A stretch of DNA of 61,689 bases from an uncultured Eisenbergiella sp. (GTDB lineage: Bacteria; Bacillota; Clostridia; Lachnospirales; Lachnospiraceae), in contig CANQFM010000014.1 in NCBI GenBank assembly GCA_947598825.1, positions 1 through 61,689 on the forward strand, read 5' to 3'. Shown here piece by piece: positions 48,718 to 57,672 of the stretch. The notes under the pieces are model-generated. The model worked only from the letters and a program-made list of their open reading frames with translations, ran no database searches and was not told where the DNA came from. The first letter of the stretch is position 1. Each line of letters starts with the position of its first letter. The translations under genes and the position numbers were made by a program.

Positions 48718-50784
48718 CTATGCCCCCTTTTCCTGTTGATGCCCGCAACCGGGTTTGGAACAGACGAGTTTGTTCCCTTTCTCCAGCATGAGCGAACCGC
48801 AGACCGGGCACGGCTGTGCCGACGGCCTCTGCCATACCATAAAATCGCATTCGGGATGATGGATACAGCCATAATAGGTCCTGCCCTTCTGCGTCTTTTT
48901 CAGCACGATATCCCCGCCGCATTTGGGACAGGCTACGCCGATCTTTTCATAGTAGGGCTTGGTATTCCGGCACTCCGGAAATCCCGGGCAGGCCAGAAAC
49001 CTTCCGTGAGGACCATATTTGATCACCATGCGCCGGCCGCACAGTTCGCAGAGTTCGTCGGATTCTTCGTCCCCCACTTTTACCTCGGCCAGTTCTTTTT
49101 CCGCATGTTTAACGGCCTCATCCAGATCGGGATAGAAGTTTGCGATGATCGTCTTCCATTCCACCGTTCCTTCCGATACGCCGTCCAAAAGCGTCTCCAT
49201 ATTGGCGGTAAAGTTCACATCCACGATGGTGGGGAAAGCCTTTTTCATCATCCGGTTTACCACCTCGCCCAGCTCCGTCACATAGAGGTTTTTATTTTCC
49301 TTTACCACATAATGGCGGGCCAGGATCGTGGTGATCGTAGGCGCATAGGTGCTGGGCCTGCCGATCCCCTGTTCTTCCAGGGTGCGGACCAGGGACGCTT
49401 CCGTATAGTGCGCGGGCGGCTGCGTAAAATGCTGCTGTCCCTCCAGCTTATCCAAATGCAGCGCCGTATTTGGCCCGATCCCTTTGGCCAGCGTGTTGTT
49501 CTCCGCCTTTTCTTCCTCTTCCGGCGTATAGACGCTCATAAAGCCGTCAAAAACGACTTTGCTGGCGGATACCGTAAACCGGTGCCCACCGCCGTCGATC
49601 TTAACGGATGTCGTCTCATATTCGGCGGGCGCCATGCGGCTCGCCACAAAACGCTTCCAGATCAACTGGTAGAGACGCAGTTGATCCCGGGACAGGGACT
49701 CTTTTAACAGCGCCGGCGTAAGTTCCAGATCCGTGGGGCGGATCGCTTCATGGGCGTCCTGGATCTTCGGCCCGTTCTTCTTCTCGCTGCCCTCTCCCTC
49801 GTATTTTTCCCCATAATTGGCCAAAATATAAGTCCTGGCCATCGCTTCCGCTTCTTCCGATATCCGGGTGGAATCGGTACGCAGATAGGTGATGACGCCT
49901 ACCGTTCCGTTCCCCTTGATATCCACGCCCTCATATAACTGCTGCGCCAGCCGCATGGTTTTCTGGGTGGAAAAATTCAGCACCTTGCTGGCCTCCTGCT
50001 GCAGCGTAGAGGTGGTAAAGGGCAGCGGCGCCTTCCGGATCCGCTCTCCCCGCTTTAAGTCAGCGATCGTAAACGCTGCGCCTTCACAGTCTTTCTTCAC
50101 CGCTTCCACGGCGCTCTCGTCCGCCAGCGCCACCCGCCGGTCCGGCGTACCATAGTATTTTGCCTTCAGAGGTTTCTTCTCGCCATCGACGGTAAAATAG
50201 GCGTCCAGCCCCCAGTATTCCTCCGGGATAAACGCATCGATCTCCTCTTCCCGGTCGCAGATGATCCGCAAGGCCACGGACTGCACCCGTCCTGCAGAAA
50301 GCCCCCGTTTGACCTTGGCCCACAAAAGCGGGGAAATCCGATACCCCACCATGCGATCCAGCATCCGCCGCGTCTGCTGGGCGTTCACCAGATCCATATT
50401 GATCTCCCGCGCGTGTTTTAAGGATTCCTTCACGGCGTTTTTGGTGATCTCATTAAAGGTGATCCGGTAAACCTTTTTGCCGGAAAGCTTCAGCGCCTGC
50501 GTCAGATGCCAGGAGATCGCCTCCCCTTCCCGGTCGGGGTCCGTCGCGAGATAGATCTTATCCGCCTTTTTTACCTCCCGGCGCAGATTTGCCAGGATAT
50601 CCCCCTTGCCGCGGATCGTAATATATTTGGGTTCATAACCGCCGTCCACGTCGATGCCCAGTTGGCTCTTGGGAAGATCCCTCACATGCCCGTTGCTGGC
50701 AACGACCGTATAATTGGCCCCCAGGAATTTCCGGATCGTCTTCACCTTCGCCGGAGACTCCACGATAACCAGATACTTTGCCAT
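48718..50784 (-). CDS. topA: DNA topoisomerase I
   Basis: TopA relaxes negative supercoils. The 688-residue protein starts MAKYLVIVESPAKVKTIRKF (Toprim domain), has TDPDREGEAISWHL (acidic metal residues) and the active-site Tyr in GVITYLRTDSTRISEEA. Three C-terminal zinc ribbons are intact: CELCGRRMVIKYGPHGRFLAC, CPKCGGDIVLKKTQKGRTYYG and CPVCGSLMLEKGNKLVC. ATG 50784 follows GTGGAGAGG. The promoter (50833-50861) overlaps a long palindrome (50808-50835). Confidence 0.97.
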   Translation of the reverse strand: MAKYLVIVESPAKVKTIRKFLGANYTVVASNGHVRDLPKSQLGIDVDGGYEPKYITIRGKGDILANLRREVKKADKIYLATDPDREGEAISWHLTQALKLSGKKVYRITFNEITKNAVKESLKHAREINMDLVNAQQTRRMLDRMVGYRISPLLWAKVKRGLSAGRVQSVALRIICDREEEIDAFIPEEYWGLDAYFTVDGEKKPLKAKYYGTPDRRVALADESAVEAVKKDCEGAAFTIADLKRGERIRKAPLPFTTSTLQQEASKVLNFSTQKTMRLAQQLYEGVDIKGNGTVGVITYLRTDSTRISEEAEAMARTYILANYGEKYEGEGSEKKNGPKIQDAHEAIRPTDLELTPALLKESLSRDQLRLYQLIWKRFVASRMAPAEYETTSVKIDGGGHRFTVSASKVVFDGFMSVYTPEEEEKAENNTLAKGIGPNTALHLDKLEGQQHFTQPPAHYTEASLVRTLEEQGIGRPSTYAPTITTILARHYVVKENKNLYVTELGEVVNRMMKKAFPTIVDVNFTANMETLLDGVSEGTVEWKTIIANFYPDLDEAVKHAEKELAEVKVGDEESDELCELCGRRMVIKYGPHGRFLACPGFPECRNTKPYYEKIGVACPKCGGDIVLKKTQKGRTYYGCIHHPECDFMVWQRPSAQPCPVCGSLMLEKGNKLVCSKPGCGHQQEKGA

Positions 50785-50807
50785 ACCTGCCTCTCCACTT
50801 CCATTGC

Positions 50808-50835
50808 AGTGTTTCACACGTTATCGTGAAACACT
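50808..50835. promoter_or_regulatory. Palindromic operator at the topA start site (parS-like half sites)
   Basis: AGTGTTTCAC and GTGAAACACT form a perfect 10-bp inverted repeat with an 8-bp gap. It begins within the -10 of topA and covers the predicted start point. Each half is identical to half of the ParB target parS (TGTTTCAC/GTGAAACA), but parS has no gap. Confidence 0.7.
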
Positions 50836-50861
50836 ATACAACATATCTTGATGCATTGCAA
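50833..50861 (-). promoter_or_regulatory. topA promoter
   Basis: TTGCAA (50861-50856), 17 bp, TATAGT (50838-50833) on the minus strand. It lies between the dprA stop (50874) and topA. Confidence 0.7.
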
Positions 50862-50873
50862 GGAAAAAAACTC

Positions 50874-52010
50874 TTAAAATTCGCCGTCCAGCAGGTAATA
50901 TCTGCCTGAAATACAGCCGATTTTTCCCTCCATGCACAGTCGGGCCAGTTCCTCCATGACCTGATCCGCCGGCAAAGGCCCCTCCCGAAAATGGCTCCGC
51001 AGCGCCTGAAGGATTTCATCCAGCCCCCGCGGATCCCAGTCCAGCGCGCGCAGGATATGCTCCCGCAAAGACAGGGAAGCATCGCTGCAGGGCTGGCTGT
51101 CCTGCGCGTTCTTTTCCGCCGCGTCCGCAAGCCCCAGTTCCTGCAGGATCTGCTTTGGGCTTACCGCGATCCCCGCCCCGTCTGCGATCAGACGATTGCA
51201 TCCCTTACTGCAGGTATCCGTGATCCTGCCGGGCACGGCAAACACCTCCCTTCCCTGTTCCAGCGCCATATCTACGGTGATCAGCGTCCCGCTGCGCTCC
51301 CTGGCCTCCGTCACCAGGACCAGGTCGGACAGCCCGCTGATGATCCGGTTGCGGGCGGGAAACAAACCGGCGGAAGGCTGCGTCTGCGGCGGATATTCCG
51401 AAAGCAGGCAGCCCTCTTTTGACAACCGCTCATAGAGCGGGCGGTTTTCCGGCGGATAACACACATCCACGCCGCAGCCCAGAACCGCTGCAGAAACCCC
51501 TCCTGCCTCCAGCGCTGCCCAGCCCGCGATACCGTCTACGCCCCGGGCCATCCCGCTGACGATGGCCACGCCGGCCCCGGCCAGCCCGGCGGCAAACCGT
51601 CTGGCAGCCCAGCTTCCGTAGGCGGAACAGTCCCTGGCCCCGATCACCGCCACCGTTTTCGCCCCGGCCGGCAAAAGCTTCCCCTTTCCATAAAGCGCCG
51701 CCGGCGGATCCGGCACGTTTTTCAGCCGCGCCGGATAGTCCTCATGCCACAGGGGAAGGAAAAAAATCCCATCGCTTCTATATTTATAGTATCTCTCAAG
51801 GGCCGCCCTCCGGCGCTTTTCTCCCATAGCCTGTTCCAAAATGTCCGCCCTCTTTGGGCCAAGGATCCCCTCCAGCGTCCTGCGGGGCAGCTCCTTCACC
51901 CGCTCTGCGCTTCCCGCCTCCTGGACGAGCCTGCGGACGCTGACGGCCCCAATGCCCCGGATATTGCACAGCCAGAAGGAATCCAGCATCTCTTTGGATT
52001 CGGGAGCCAT
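50874..52010 (-). CDS. dprA: DNA-processing protein DprA (Smf)
   Basis: DprA protects incoming single-stranded DNA and loads RecA during transformation. The 378-residue protein has an N-terminal helical part (FWLCNIRGIGAVSVRRLVQE), the Rossmann-like core (KTVAVIGARDCSAYGSWAAR; GVAIVSGMARGVDGIAGWAA; AVLGCGVDVCYPPENRPLYE; FPARNRIISGLSDLVLVTEA; SGTLITVDMALEQGREVFAV) and a C-terminal winged-helix part. I chose ATG 52010, just after the comM stop (52016); a TTG overlapping that stop is possible. The open extension to 52343 overlaps comM out of frame and is rejected. Confidence 0.95.
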   Translation of the reverse strand: MAPESKEMLDSFWLCNIRGIGAVSVRRLVQEAGSAERVKELPRRTLEGILGPKRADILEQAMGEKRRRAALERYYKYRSDGIFFLPLWHEDYPARLKNVPDPPAALYGKGKLLPAGAKTVAVIGARDCSAYGSWAARRFAAGLAGAGVAIVSGMARGVDGIAGWAALEAGGVSAAVLGCGVDVCYPPENRPLYERLSKEGCLLSEYPPQTQPSAGLFPARNRIISGLSDLVLVTEARERSGTLITVDMALEQGREVFAVPGRITDTCSKGCNRLIADGAGIAVSPKQILQELGLADAAEKNAQDSQPCSDASLSLREHILRALDWDPRGLDEILQALRSHFREGPLPADQVMEELARLCMEGKIGCISGRYYLLDGEF

Positions 52011-52015
52011 TTTCT

Positions 52016-53605
52016 TCAAATCTGCGGTGAAATCTGCGATAAGTCCTCCCCCCTTCGATAGTGCAGCGCCTGTCCCAGATGCCGACAGGAAATCCTGTCC
52101 TGTCCATCCAGATCCGCAAAGGTGCGCGCCACGCGCAGCAGGCGGTGGACGGCCCTGGCGCTGCCTCCCAGACGCCGGACAGCCTCCTGCATAAACTCCT
52201 GCTCCCGTAACCCAAGGGAACAGTACTTCAAAATATCCCCGGCCTGCAGCCTGCCGTTGACATGGATCCCTGTTCCCGCATAACGATGGGCCTGCCGCTC
52301 CCGGGCCATAAGCACCCTTGCCTGCATGGCAGCGCTGTCCCATTGCCCGTCGTCCTCACCCGCCTGTCCTGCGGTATCCAGCAGCCCCGCAAAGGATACC
52401 GGCTGTACCGTACAGCACAGATCGATCCTGTCCAGCAGCGGCCCCGAAATCCGGGAAAGATAGCGATGGATCTCCCAGGAGGTACAGCGGCAGCGGCCCC
52501 TGTCCGGGTAATATCCGCAGGGACAGGGGTTGGAAGCGGCGACCAGCATGAAATCCGCCGGATATACAAAATGCCCGCCGCTCTTTGCCAGAAAGATCGT
52601 CCCATCCTCCATGGGCTGACGGAGTATATCCAGCGTGGGGCGCTTAAATTCCGCCATTTCATCCAAAAACAGCACGCCTCTGTGGGCCAAGGTCACCATC
52701 CCCGGCATAGGCACGGCCCCGCCCCCGGCCAGGGCATGGCCCGTGACCGTATGATGCGGGCTGATAAAGGGCCTTTGCCGGATCAGTTCCCCTCCGGGCA
52801 GCCGTCCCGCCACGCTGTATATGGCGGAAACCTCCTGTCTCTCCTCTGTACTCATGGGCGGCAGAATAGAGGGAATGCACTTTGCCAGCATCGTCTTGCC
52901 CGCTCCCGGCGGCCCGATATAAAAAAGATTATGAAAGCCTGCGGCGGCGGCCAGCGCCGCGCGTTTCGCCTCCTGCATCCCCCGGATGGCCCCGAAATCG
53001 TGGGGCTGCGCAGGCGCAGATCCTGTATCCAAAGCCCCCTCCTCTGTCCGCAGCCTCTCTGCGGCCTGCTGCCGCATGGCCCTGCGCCCCTGCCCGTCGC
53101 AGCACAAATAACAGATCGCTTCTTCCAGGCTCCTTACGCCCATCACGACAGCGCCCCGCGCCAGCATTCCTTCTCTTAAATTGCCCAAAGGCAGCAGAAA
53201 CTCCAGAAGCCCTGCCCGCAGACCGGCCAACACCATGGGCAAAACGCCCCGGATAGGCCTGACCGACGCATCCAGCCCCAGCTCCCCGGCCACCAGGATT
53301 CCTTCCAGCCGATCGGGCGCGATCAGCCCCTGGGCCGCGGTAACGCCCAGCGCCACCGGCAGGTCAAAGGCCGTTCCCGCCTTATGGATCCCCGCAGGGG
53401 AAATGTTCACCGTGATCTTCTCCGCCGGCATTTTGACGCCCGCGTTGCGCAGCGCCACCCGGATGCGTTCCCTGGCCTCCTTCACTTCGCTGGCCAGAAG
53501 CCCCACCATATCAAAACAGGGCAGGCCGGAAGACACATCCACTTCTACCCGCGCTGCATAGCTTTCCAGGCCGCGCAGGCCTCCCGCATTGATAGAACAA
53601 TACAT
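52016..53605 (-). CDS. comM: YifB/ComM-family Mg-chelatase-like AAA+ helicase
   Basis: ComM promotes branch migration when foreign DNA recombines during transformation. The 529-residue protein has a Lon-protease-like N-terminal domain (GLESYAARVEVDVSSGLPCF; KITVNISPAGIHKAGTAFDL), the AAA+ core with Walker A FYIGPPGAGKTMLAKCIPSI, Walker B GVLFLDEMAEF and the sensor region VAASNPCPCGYYPDRGRCRC (with cysteines), and the C-terminal RAVHRLLRVARTFADLDG. ATG 53605 has GGAAAGG upstream. dprA is directly downstream. A promoter (53692-53720) overlaps the sigK stop. Confidence 0.95.
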   Translation of the reverse strand: MYCSINAGGLRGLESYAARVEVDVSSGLPCFDMVGLLASEVKEARERIRVALRNAGVKMPAEKITVNISPAGIHKAGTAFDLPVALGVTAAQGLIAPDRLEGILVAGELGLDASVRPIRGVLPMVLAGLRAGLLEFLLPLGNLREGMLARGAVVMGVRSLEEAICYLCCDGQGRRAMRQQAAERLRTEEGALDTGSAPAQPHDFGAIRGMQEAKRAALAAAAGFHNLFYIGPPGAGKTMLAKCIPSILPPMSTEERQEVSAIYSVAGRLPGGELIRQRPFISPHHTVTGHALAGGGAVPMPGMVTLAHRGVLFLDEMAEFKRPTLDILRQPMEDGTIFLAKSGGHFVYPADFMLVAASNPCPCGYYPDRGRCRCTSWEIHRYLSRISGPLLDRIDLCCTVQPVSFAGLLDTAGQAGEDDGQWDSAAMQARVLMARERQAHRYAGTGIHVNGRLQAGDILKYCSLGLREQEFMQEAVRRLGGSARAVHRLLRVARTFADLDGQDRISCRHLGQALHYRRGEDLSQISPQI

Positions 53606-53691
53606 ATTCGCCTTTCCGTCCCAGGCGGCATACCTATCGGAAATTCGGGCGAAACGCCCACAGATCAAAAGAATCCAACCACTGTATGTTA

Positions 53692-53720
53692 AGCATAAAA
53701 CAACGGACGCGGCCTGTCAA
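53692..53720 (-). promoter_or_regulatory. comM-dprA promoter, -35 overlaps the sigK stop codon
   Basis: TTGACA (53720-53715), 17 bp, TATGCT (53697-53692) on the minus strand. The sigK stop TGA (53719-53717) is within the -35 hexamer. Confidence 0.7.
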
Positions 53721-54400
53721 GACCGCCCCCGCCTCTTTCCCGTCTCTTCCCGTGGAAAAGCTTCGCTTTTTAAAAACCCCGTCAGCATTTTGCCCAGGGC
53801 CTTTTTCTCGATCCGGCTGACATAGCTGCGGGAAATCCCCAGCTTCTCGCCGATCTCCTTTTGGGTCACTTCCCGGCCGCCTCCCAGCCCGTATCGCAGC
53901 GTAAGCACTTCCCGCTCCCGTTCGGAAAGCTCGGAGGCCAGCAGTCCGTACAGTTCCCCCAGACGGCGGGCTTTTTCCATCTCTTCCACGATATCCGGCT
54001 GTTCCTGTTCCATCACGTCCAGCAGGCTGATTTCATTGCCTTCCCGGTCCGTTCCGATAGGCTCAAAGAGGGACACCTCCCGGGACGTCTTTTTTTTGCT
54101 TCGCAGCATCATCAGCAGTTCATTATCGATACAACGCGCCGCATAGGCGGCAAGCCGGGGATTCTTATTCGGATCGAAAGAATCCACCGCTTTGATCAGC
54201 CCGATAGTGCCGATGGAGATCAGATCCTCCATATCTTCCTCGGCATTGACGTATTTACGGGCAATGTGCGCCACCAAACGCAGATTCCGTTCGATCAGAA
54301 GGCGCTTTGCTTCGCTTCTTCTTCCGGCATCTTCATCCTGCAATGCCTGTATGCAAGCGCGCTCCTCCTCCTTTGACAGGGGTTTTAAAAAGGTTTTCAA
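53717..54400 (-). CDS. sigK: RNA polymerase sporulation sigma factor SigK, uninterrupted and without pro-sequence
   Basis: SigK directs late mother-cell transcription during sporulation. The 227-residue protein has region 2 (NLRLVAHIARKYVNAEEDMEDLISIGTIGL read in two parts, then PRLAAYAARCIDNELLMMLR) and region 4 (SEREREVLTLRYGLGGG; EKLGISRSYVSRIEKKALGK). The start is TTG at 54400, 8 nt after GGGGGAG. An in-frame TGA lies 39 nt upstream and no start codon lies between, so the membrane-binding pro-sequence of B. subtilis SigK is absent, as described for Clostridioides difficile. The gene is intact with no skin-type insertion. A promoter of SigK/SigE type precedes it. Confidence 0.88.
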   Translation of the reverse strand: MKTFLKPLSKEEERACIQALQDEDAGRRSEAKRLLIERNLRLVAHIARKYVNAEEDMEDLISIGTIGLIKAVDSFDPNKNPRLAAYAARCIDNELLMMLRSKKKTSREVSLFEPIGTDREGNEISLLDVMEQEQPDIVEEMEKARRLGELYGLLASELSEREREVLTLRYGLGGGREVTQKEIGEKLGISRSYVSRIEKKALGKMLTGFLKSEAFPREETGKRRGRS

Positions 54401-54448
54401 ACATAGCTCCCCCGCCGGAAAATGGCTCCGACGCTGTCAGTTTACTTC

Positions 54449-54477
54449 TATTCTATGTGAAAACCGATTTTCCGGTG
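54449..54477 (-). promoter_or_regulatory. SigK/SigE-type promoter of sigK
   Basis: On the minus strand CACC (54477-54474), 16 bp and CATAGAATA (54457-54449). The -10 fits the SigK pattern CATANNNTA, and CACC fits its short -35. SigE -10 elements (CATACA-T) are similar. It would give mother-cell expression and possible autoregulation. Confidence 0.55.
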
Positions 54478-54514
54478 CCTTTCCATCTGTCCCTATTTGC
54501 GGCCCGCCCCGCCC

Positions 54515-55744
54515 TCATTCCTCCAATAAAAACTGGGAAAAGACATAATTGCTGACGTCGATCCCCCTTTCCGTCAGCTTCATCCGCCTGCCGTCCTCAT
54601 AAAAAACCAGCAGCCCCTGTTCCTCCAGCCGCGCTGTCACAGAACCGTAAACTTCCCGCAGGCCCGTCCCAAACTGCCGCCTGAAATCCCCTACAAAAAT
54701 GCCGGCGCTTTGCCGAAGCCCCAGGAACAAAAATTCCTCCATCTGCTCTGCTTTTGTCAAAACCTGCTCTTCCTGCCGCAACAGCGCCTTTACGCCCTCC
54801 GGCCCGGCCGTATCCGGCGCGAAACAGTTCAGATACTCGTCCAGATCCTCCGTTACCTTCCAGCGGACGTTATCCATCAGGGAAGCGCTGCCAAGCCCTA
54901 TGCCCAGATAAGGCCGCCTCGTCCAGTAGCCCACATTGTGCCGACATGCAAAGCCAGGTCTGGCATAGTTGGAGATCTCATAACGGACATACCCATATTC
55001 ATGCAGCAACTCCCGGGTCTGTTCGTACATCCGCCGCTCTTCCTCCTCGCCGGGAAGCGGCGGCACAGAGGCGTCCCTGGGCCGACGGTCCTGTCCGTAC
55101 AGATCCCAGAAGGGCGTCCCCTCCTCGATGATCAGGCTATAGGCGGAAATATGCTCCGGCAAAAGCTCCGCCACCCGGCGCAGCGTATCCATCCATCCGG
55201 ATAACGTCTGCCCCGGCAGGGCGGACATCAGATCCACATTGATGTTGGAAAAGCCGGCCTGGCGCGCGCTGCGGTAATTCTCCAGAAAAGTCCCGTAATC
55301 GTGGATCCGCCCCAGGGCTTTTAACTCGGCGTCAAAAACGGACTGCAGCCCGATGCTTAAGCGGTTGACCCCCGCCTGCCGATAGCCTTCCAGCTTCTCT
55401 TCCGTCAGCGTGCCGGGGTTACTTTCCAGAGTGATCTCGGCGTCCTTTGACAGACGGTAACAGTCCCGAATCCGCTCCAATACGCCTGCGACCTGTTGGG
55501 GCTCCAACAGCGACGGCGTACCGCCGCCGAAAAAGATCGTCCCCACCTCATAGCCCTTACAGTTTGCCGCCTCCCAGAGAAGCTGGGCATCGAGGGCCCG
55601 CAGATACCGTTCGATGGTTCCCTGCGCAGCGGGCGCGGACAAAAAATCGCAATACAGGCACTTGCGGCGGCAAAAAGGGATATGAATATAAAGCCCCAGC
55701 GGCCCTTTGGGGGCGGCCGCCGGGGAAAGCGTTTCCTGTCTCAT
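54515..55744 (-). CDS. hemW: Radical SAM heme chaperone HemW
   Basis: HemW is a radical SAM protein related to HemN; known members bind and transfer heme rather than oxidise coproporphyrinogen. The 409-residue protein has the cluster motif FCRRKCLYCDF (CxxxCxxC), FFGGGTPSLLEPQQVAGVLE, LESNPGTLTEEKLEGYRQAG, NRLSIGLQS and the C-terminal HemN_C domain. I prefer ATG 55744, 5-6 nt after GGAG; ATG 55768, closer to the lepA stop (55772), is an alternative. It is transcribed with lepA. Confidence 0.92.
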   Translation of the reverse strand: MRQETLSPAAAPKGPLGLYIHIPFCRRKCLYCDFLSAPAAQGTIERYLRALDAQLLWEAANCKGYEVGTIFFGGGTPSLLEPQQVAGVLERIRDCYRLSKDAEITLESNPGTLTEEKLEGYRQAGVNRLSIGLQSVFDAELKALGRIHDYGTFLENYRSARQAGFSNINVDLMSALPGQTLSGWMDTLRRVAELLPEHISAYSLIIEEGTPFWDLYGQDRRPRDASVPPLPGEEEERRMYEQTRELLHEYGYVRYEISNYARPGFACRHNVGYWTRRPYLGIGLGSASLMDNVRWKVTEDLDEYLNCFAPDTAGPEGVKALLRQEEQVLTKAEQMEEFLFLGLRQSAGIFVGDFRRQFGTGLREVYGSVTARLEEQGLLVFYEDGRRMKLTERGIDVSNYVFSQFLLEE

Positions 55745-55771
55745 TTTTTCTCCATGCTGCGAGGTCATTTT

Positions 55772-57589
55772 TTATTTCCTGTCATCCAGCTTCAAAACGC
55801 TCATAAAGGCTTTCTGGGGGATCTCCACATTGCCGATCTGGCGCATCCGCTTTTTCCCCTCTTTCTGCTTTTCCAAAAGCTTTTTCTTCCGGGTGATATC
55901 GCCGCCGTAACACTTGGCCAGCACGTCCTTGCGCATGGCTTTCACCGTCTCCCGGGCGATGATCTTGCCTCCCACCGCCGCCTGGATCGGGATCTCGAAC
56001 AGATGGCGCGGAATCTCTTCCTTGAGCTTCTCGCACATCTTCCGGCCCCGTTCGTAAGCGCTCCCGCCGTATACGATAAAGGACAGGGCATCCACCTCTT
56101 CCCGGTTCACCAGGATATCCAGCTTTACCAGTTCCGAACGCTCATAGCCCTTGATCTCATAGTCAAAAGAAGCATACCCTCTGGAACGGGATTTCAGGGC
56201 GTCGAAAAAATCGTATATGATCTCGTTTAAGGGCAGCTCGTAGCGCAGCAGGGCCCGCGTCGCTTCCATATATTCCATGCCCAGATAACGGCCTCTGCGC
56301 TCCTGACAGAGTTCCATAATGGGGCCGATGAACTCCGTAGTCACCATGATCTCGGCGCTGACAATGGGCTCTTCCATATAGTCGATGACCGCCGGATCCG
56401 GCAGATTGGACGGATTGGTCAGTTCGATCATCTCCCCGTTCAATTTATGGACACGATATACCACGCCGGGCGCCGTGGTGACCAGATCCAGGTTGTATTC
56501 CCTCTCCAGCCGCTCCTGGATGATCTCCAGATGCAAAAGCCCCAGAAAACCGCAGCGGAAACCAAAGCCCAGCGCGACAGAGGTTTCGGGCTCATAAAAC
56601 AGGGACGCATCGTTTAACTGCAGCTTCTCCAGCGCGTCCCGCAGGTCCGGATATTTTGCCCCGTCCGCCGGGTACAAGCCGCAATAGACCATGGGATTGA
56701 CCTTTTTGTAACCGGGCAGCGGGCTGTCGCATGGCCTGTCCGCATCGGTGACCGTATCGCCCACCCTGGTATCTTTTACGTTCTTGATGGAAGCCGTCAG
56801 GTAGCCCACCATACCGGCGGATAGTTCTTCGCAGGGAATGAACTGGCCTGCGCCAAAATACCCGACCTCCACTACCTCAAAGGACGCGCCGGTGGCCATC
56901 ATGCGCACCCTCGTCCCCTTGCGCACGCATCCTTCCATGACCCGGAAAAACACGATCACGCCCTTATAGGAATCGTAGATGGAATCGAAGATCAGCGCCT
57001 GCAGCGGGTTGAAAGGGCTGCCGCCGGGAGACGGGATCTTTCTGACGATCTGTTCTAACACTTCTTCAATATTGATCCCGTTCTTGGCGGAGATCAGAGG
57101 CGCGTCCTTCGCCTCCAGGCCGATCACGTCCTCGATCTCCTCGATGACCCGCTCCGGCTGGGCGCTGGGCAGATCGATCTTGTTGATCACAGGGAACACT
57201 TCCAGATCGTGATCCAGGGCCAGATAAACGTTGGCCAGCGTCTGGGCCTCGATCCCCTGGGCGGCGTCCACCACCAGCACCGCGCCGTCGCAGGCCGCCA
57301 GGGACCGGCTGACTTCATAATTGAAATCCACATGGCCGGGGGTATCGATGAGGTTAAAAATATATTCCTCCCCATTTTGGGCCTTATAAATGGTGCGTAC
57401 CGCCTGGGACTTGATGGTGATCCCTCTTTCCCGTTCCAATTCCATGTTGTCCAGAACCTGATCCTGCATCTCCCGGCTGGTCAAAAGCCCTGTCTTCTCT
57501 ATGATCCTGTCTGCCAGCGTCGATTTCCCGTGATCGATATGGGCGATGATACAAAAATTCCTGATGTTGCTCTGGTTGATCGTGGCCAT
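55772..57589 (-). CDS. lepA: Elongation factor 4 (LepA)
   Basis: LepA is a ribosome-binding GTPase that helps initiation and ribosome biogenesis. The 605-residue protein starts with the G domain: [20 protein letters not shown] (G1), [13 protein letters not shown] (G2), [15 protein letters not shown] (G3), [13 protein letters not shown] (G4). The LepA-specific C-terminal domain ends in [20 protein letters not shown] and [22 protein letters not shown] precedes the ATG. Its promoter overlaps the spoIIP stop codon. Confidence 0.98.
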   Translation of the reverse strand: MATINQSNIRNFCIIAHIDHGKSTLADRIIEKTGLLTSREMQDQVLDNMELERERGITIKSQAVRTIYKAQNGEEYIFNLIDTPGHVDFNYEVSRSLAACDGAVLVVDAAQGIEAQTLANVYLALDHDLEVFPVINKIDLPSAQPERVIEEIEDVIGLEAKDAPLISAKNGINIEEVLEQIVRKIPSPGGSPFNPLQALIFDSIYDSYKGVIVFFRVMEGCVRKGTRVRMMATGASFEVVEVGYFGAGQFIPCEELSAGMVGYLTASIKNVKDTRVGDTVTDADRPCDSPLPGYKKVNPMVYCGLYPADGAKYPDLRDALEKLQLNDASLFYEPETSVALGFGFRCGFLGLLHLEIIQERLEREYNLDLVTTAPGVVYRVHKLNGEMIELTNPSNLPDPAVIDYMEEPIVSAEIMVTTEFIGPIMELCQERRGRYLGMEYMEATRALLRYELPLNEIIYDFFDALKSRSRGYASFDYEIKGYERSELVKLDILVNREEVDALSFIVYGGSAYERGRKMCEKLKEEIPRHLFEIPIQAAVGGKIIARETVKAMRKDVLAKCYGGDITRKKKLLEKQKEGKKRMRQIGNVEIPQKAFMSVLKLDDRK

Positions 57590-57643
57590 TGCCTCCTCCT
57601 GTCGCAGCTAATCCGGCTGCGGAAGCCGTTTTTGCTAATCTCC

Positions 57644-57672
57644 AGTATAACAAAGCCTCGCAGGGCGGTCAA
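57644..57672 (-). promoter_or_regulatory. lepA-hemW promoter, -35 overlaps the spoIIP stop codon
   Basis: TTGACC (57672-57667), 17 bp, TATACT (57649-57644) on the minus strand. The spoIIP stop TGA (57671-57669) lies within the -35. Confidence 0.7.

Noticed and set aside
50808-50835. A true parS site for ParB
   Set aside because: The two half sites match but are separated by 8 bp; parS is a contiguous 16-bp palindrome. It is reported only as parS-like.
52011-52343. An N-terminal extension of DprA overlapping comM
   Set aside because: Low-complexity Gly/Arg/Ala translation in a shifted frame of comM; DprA has normal length from ATG 52010.
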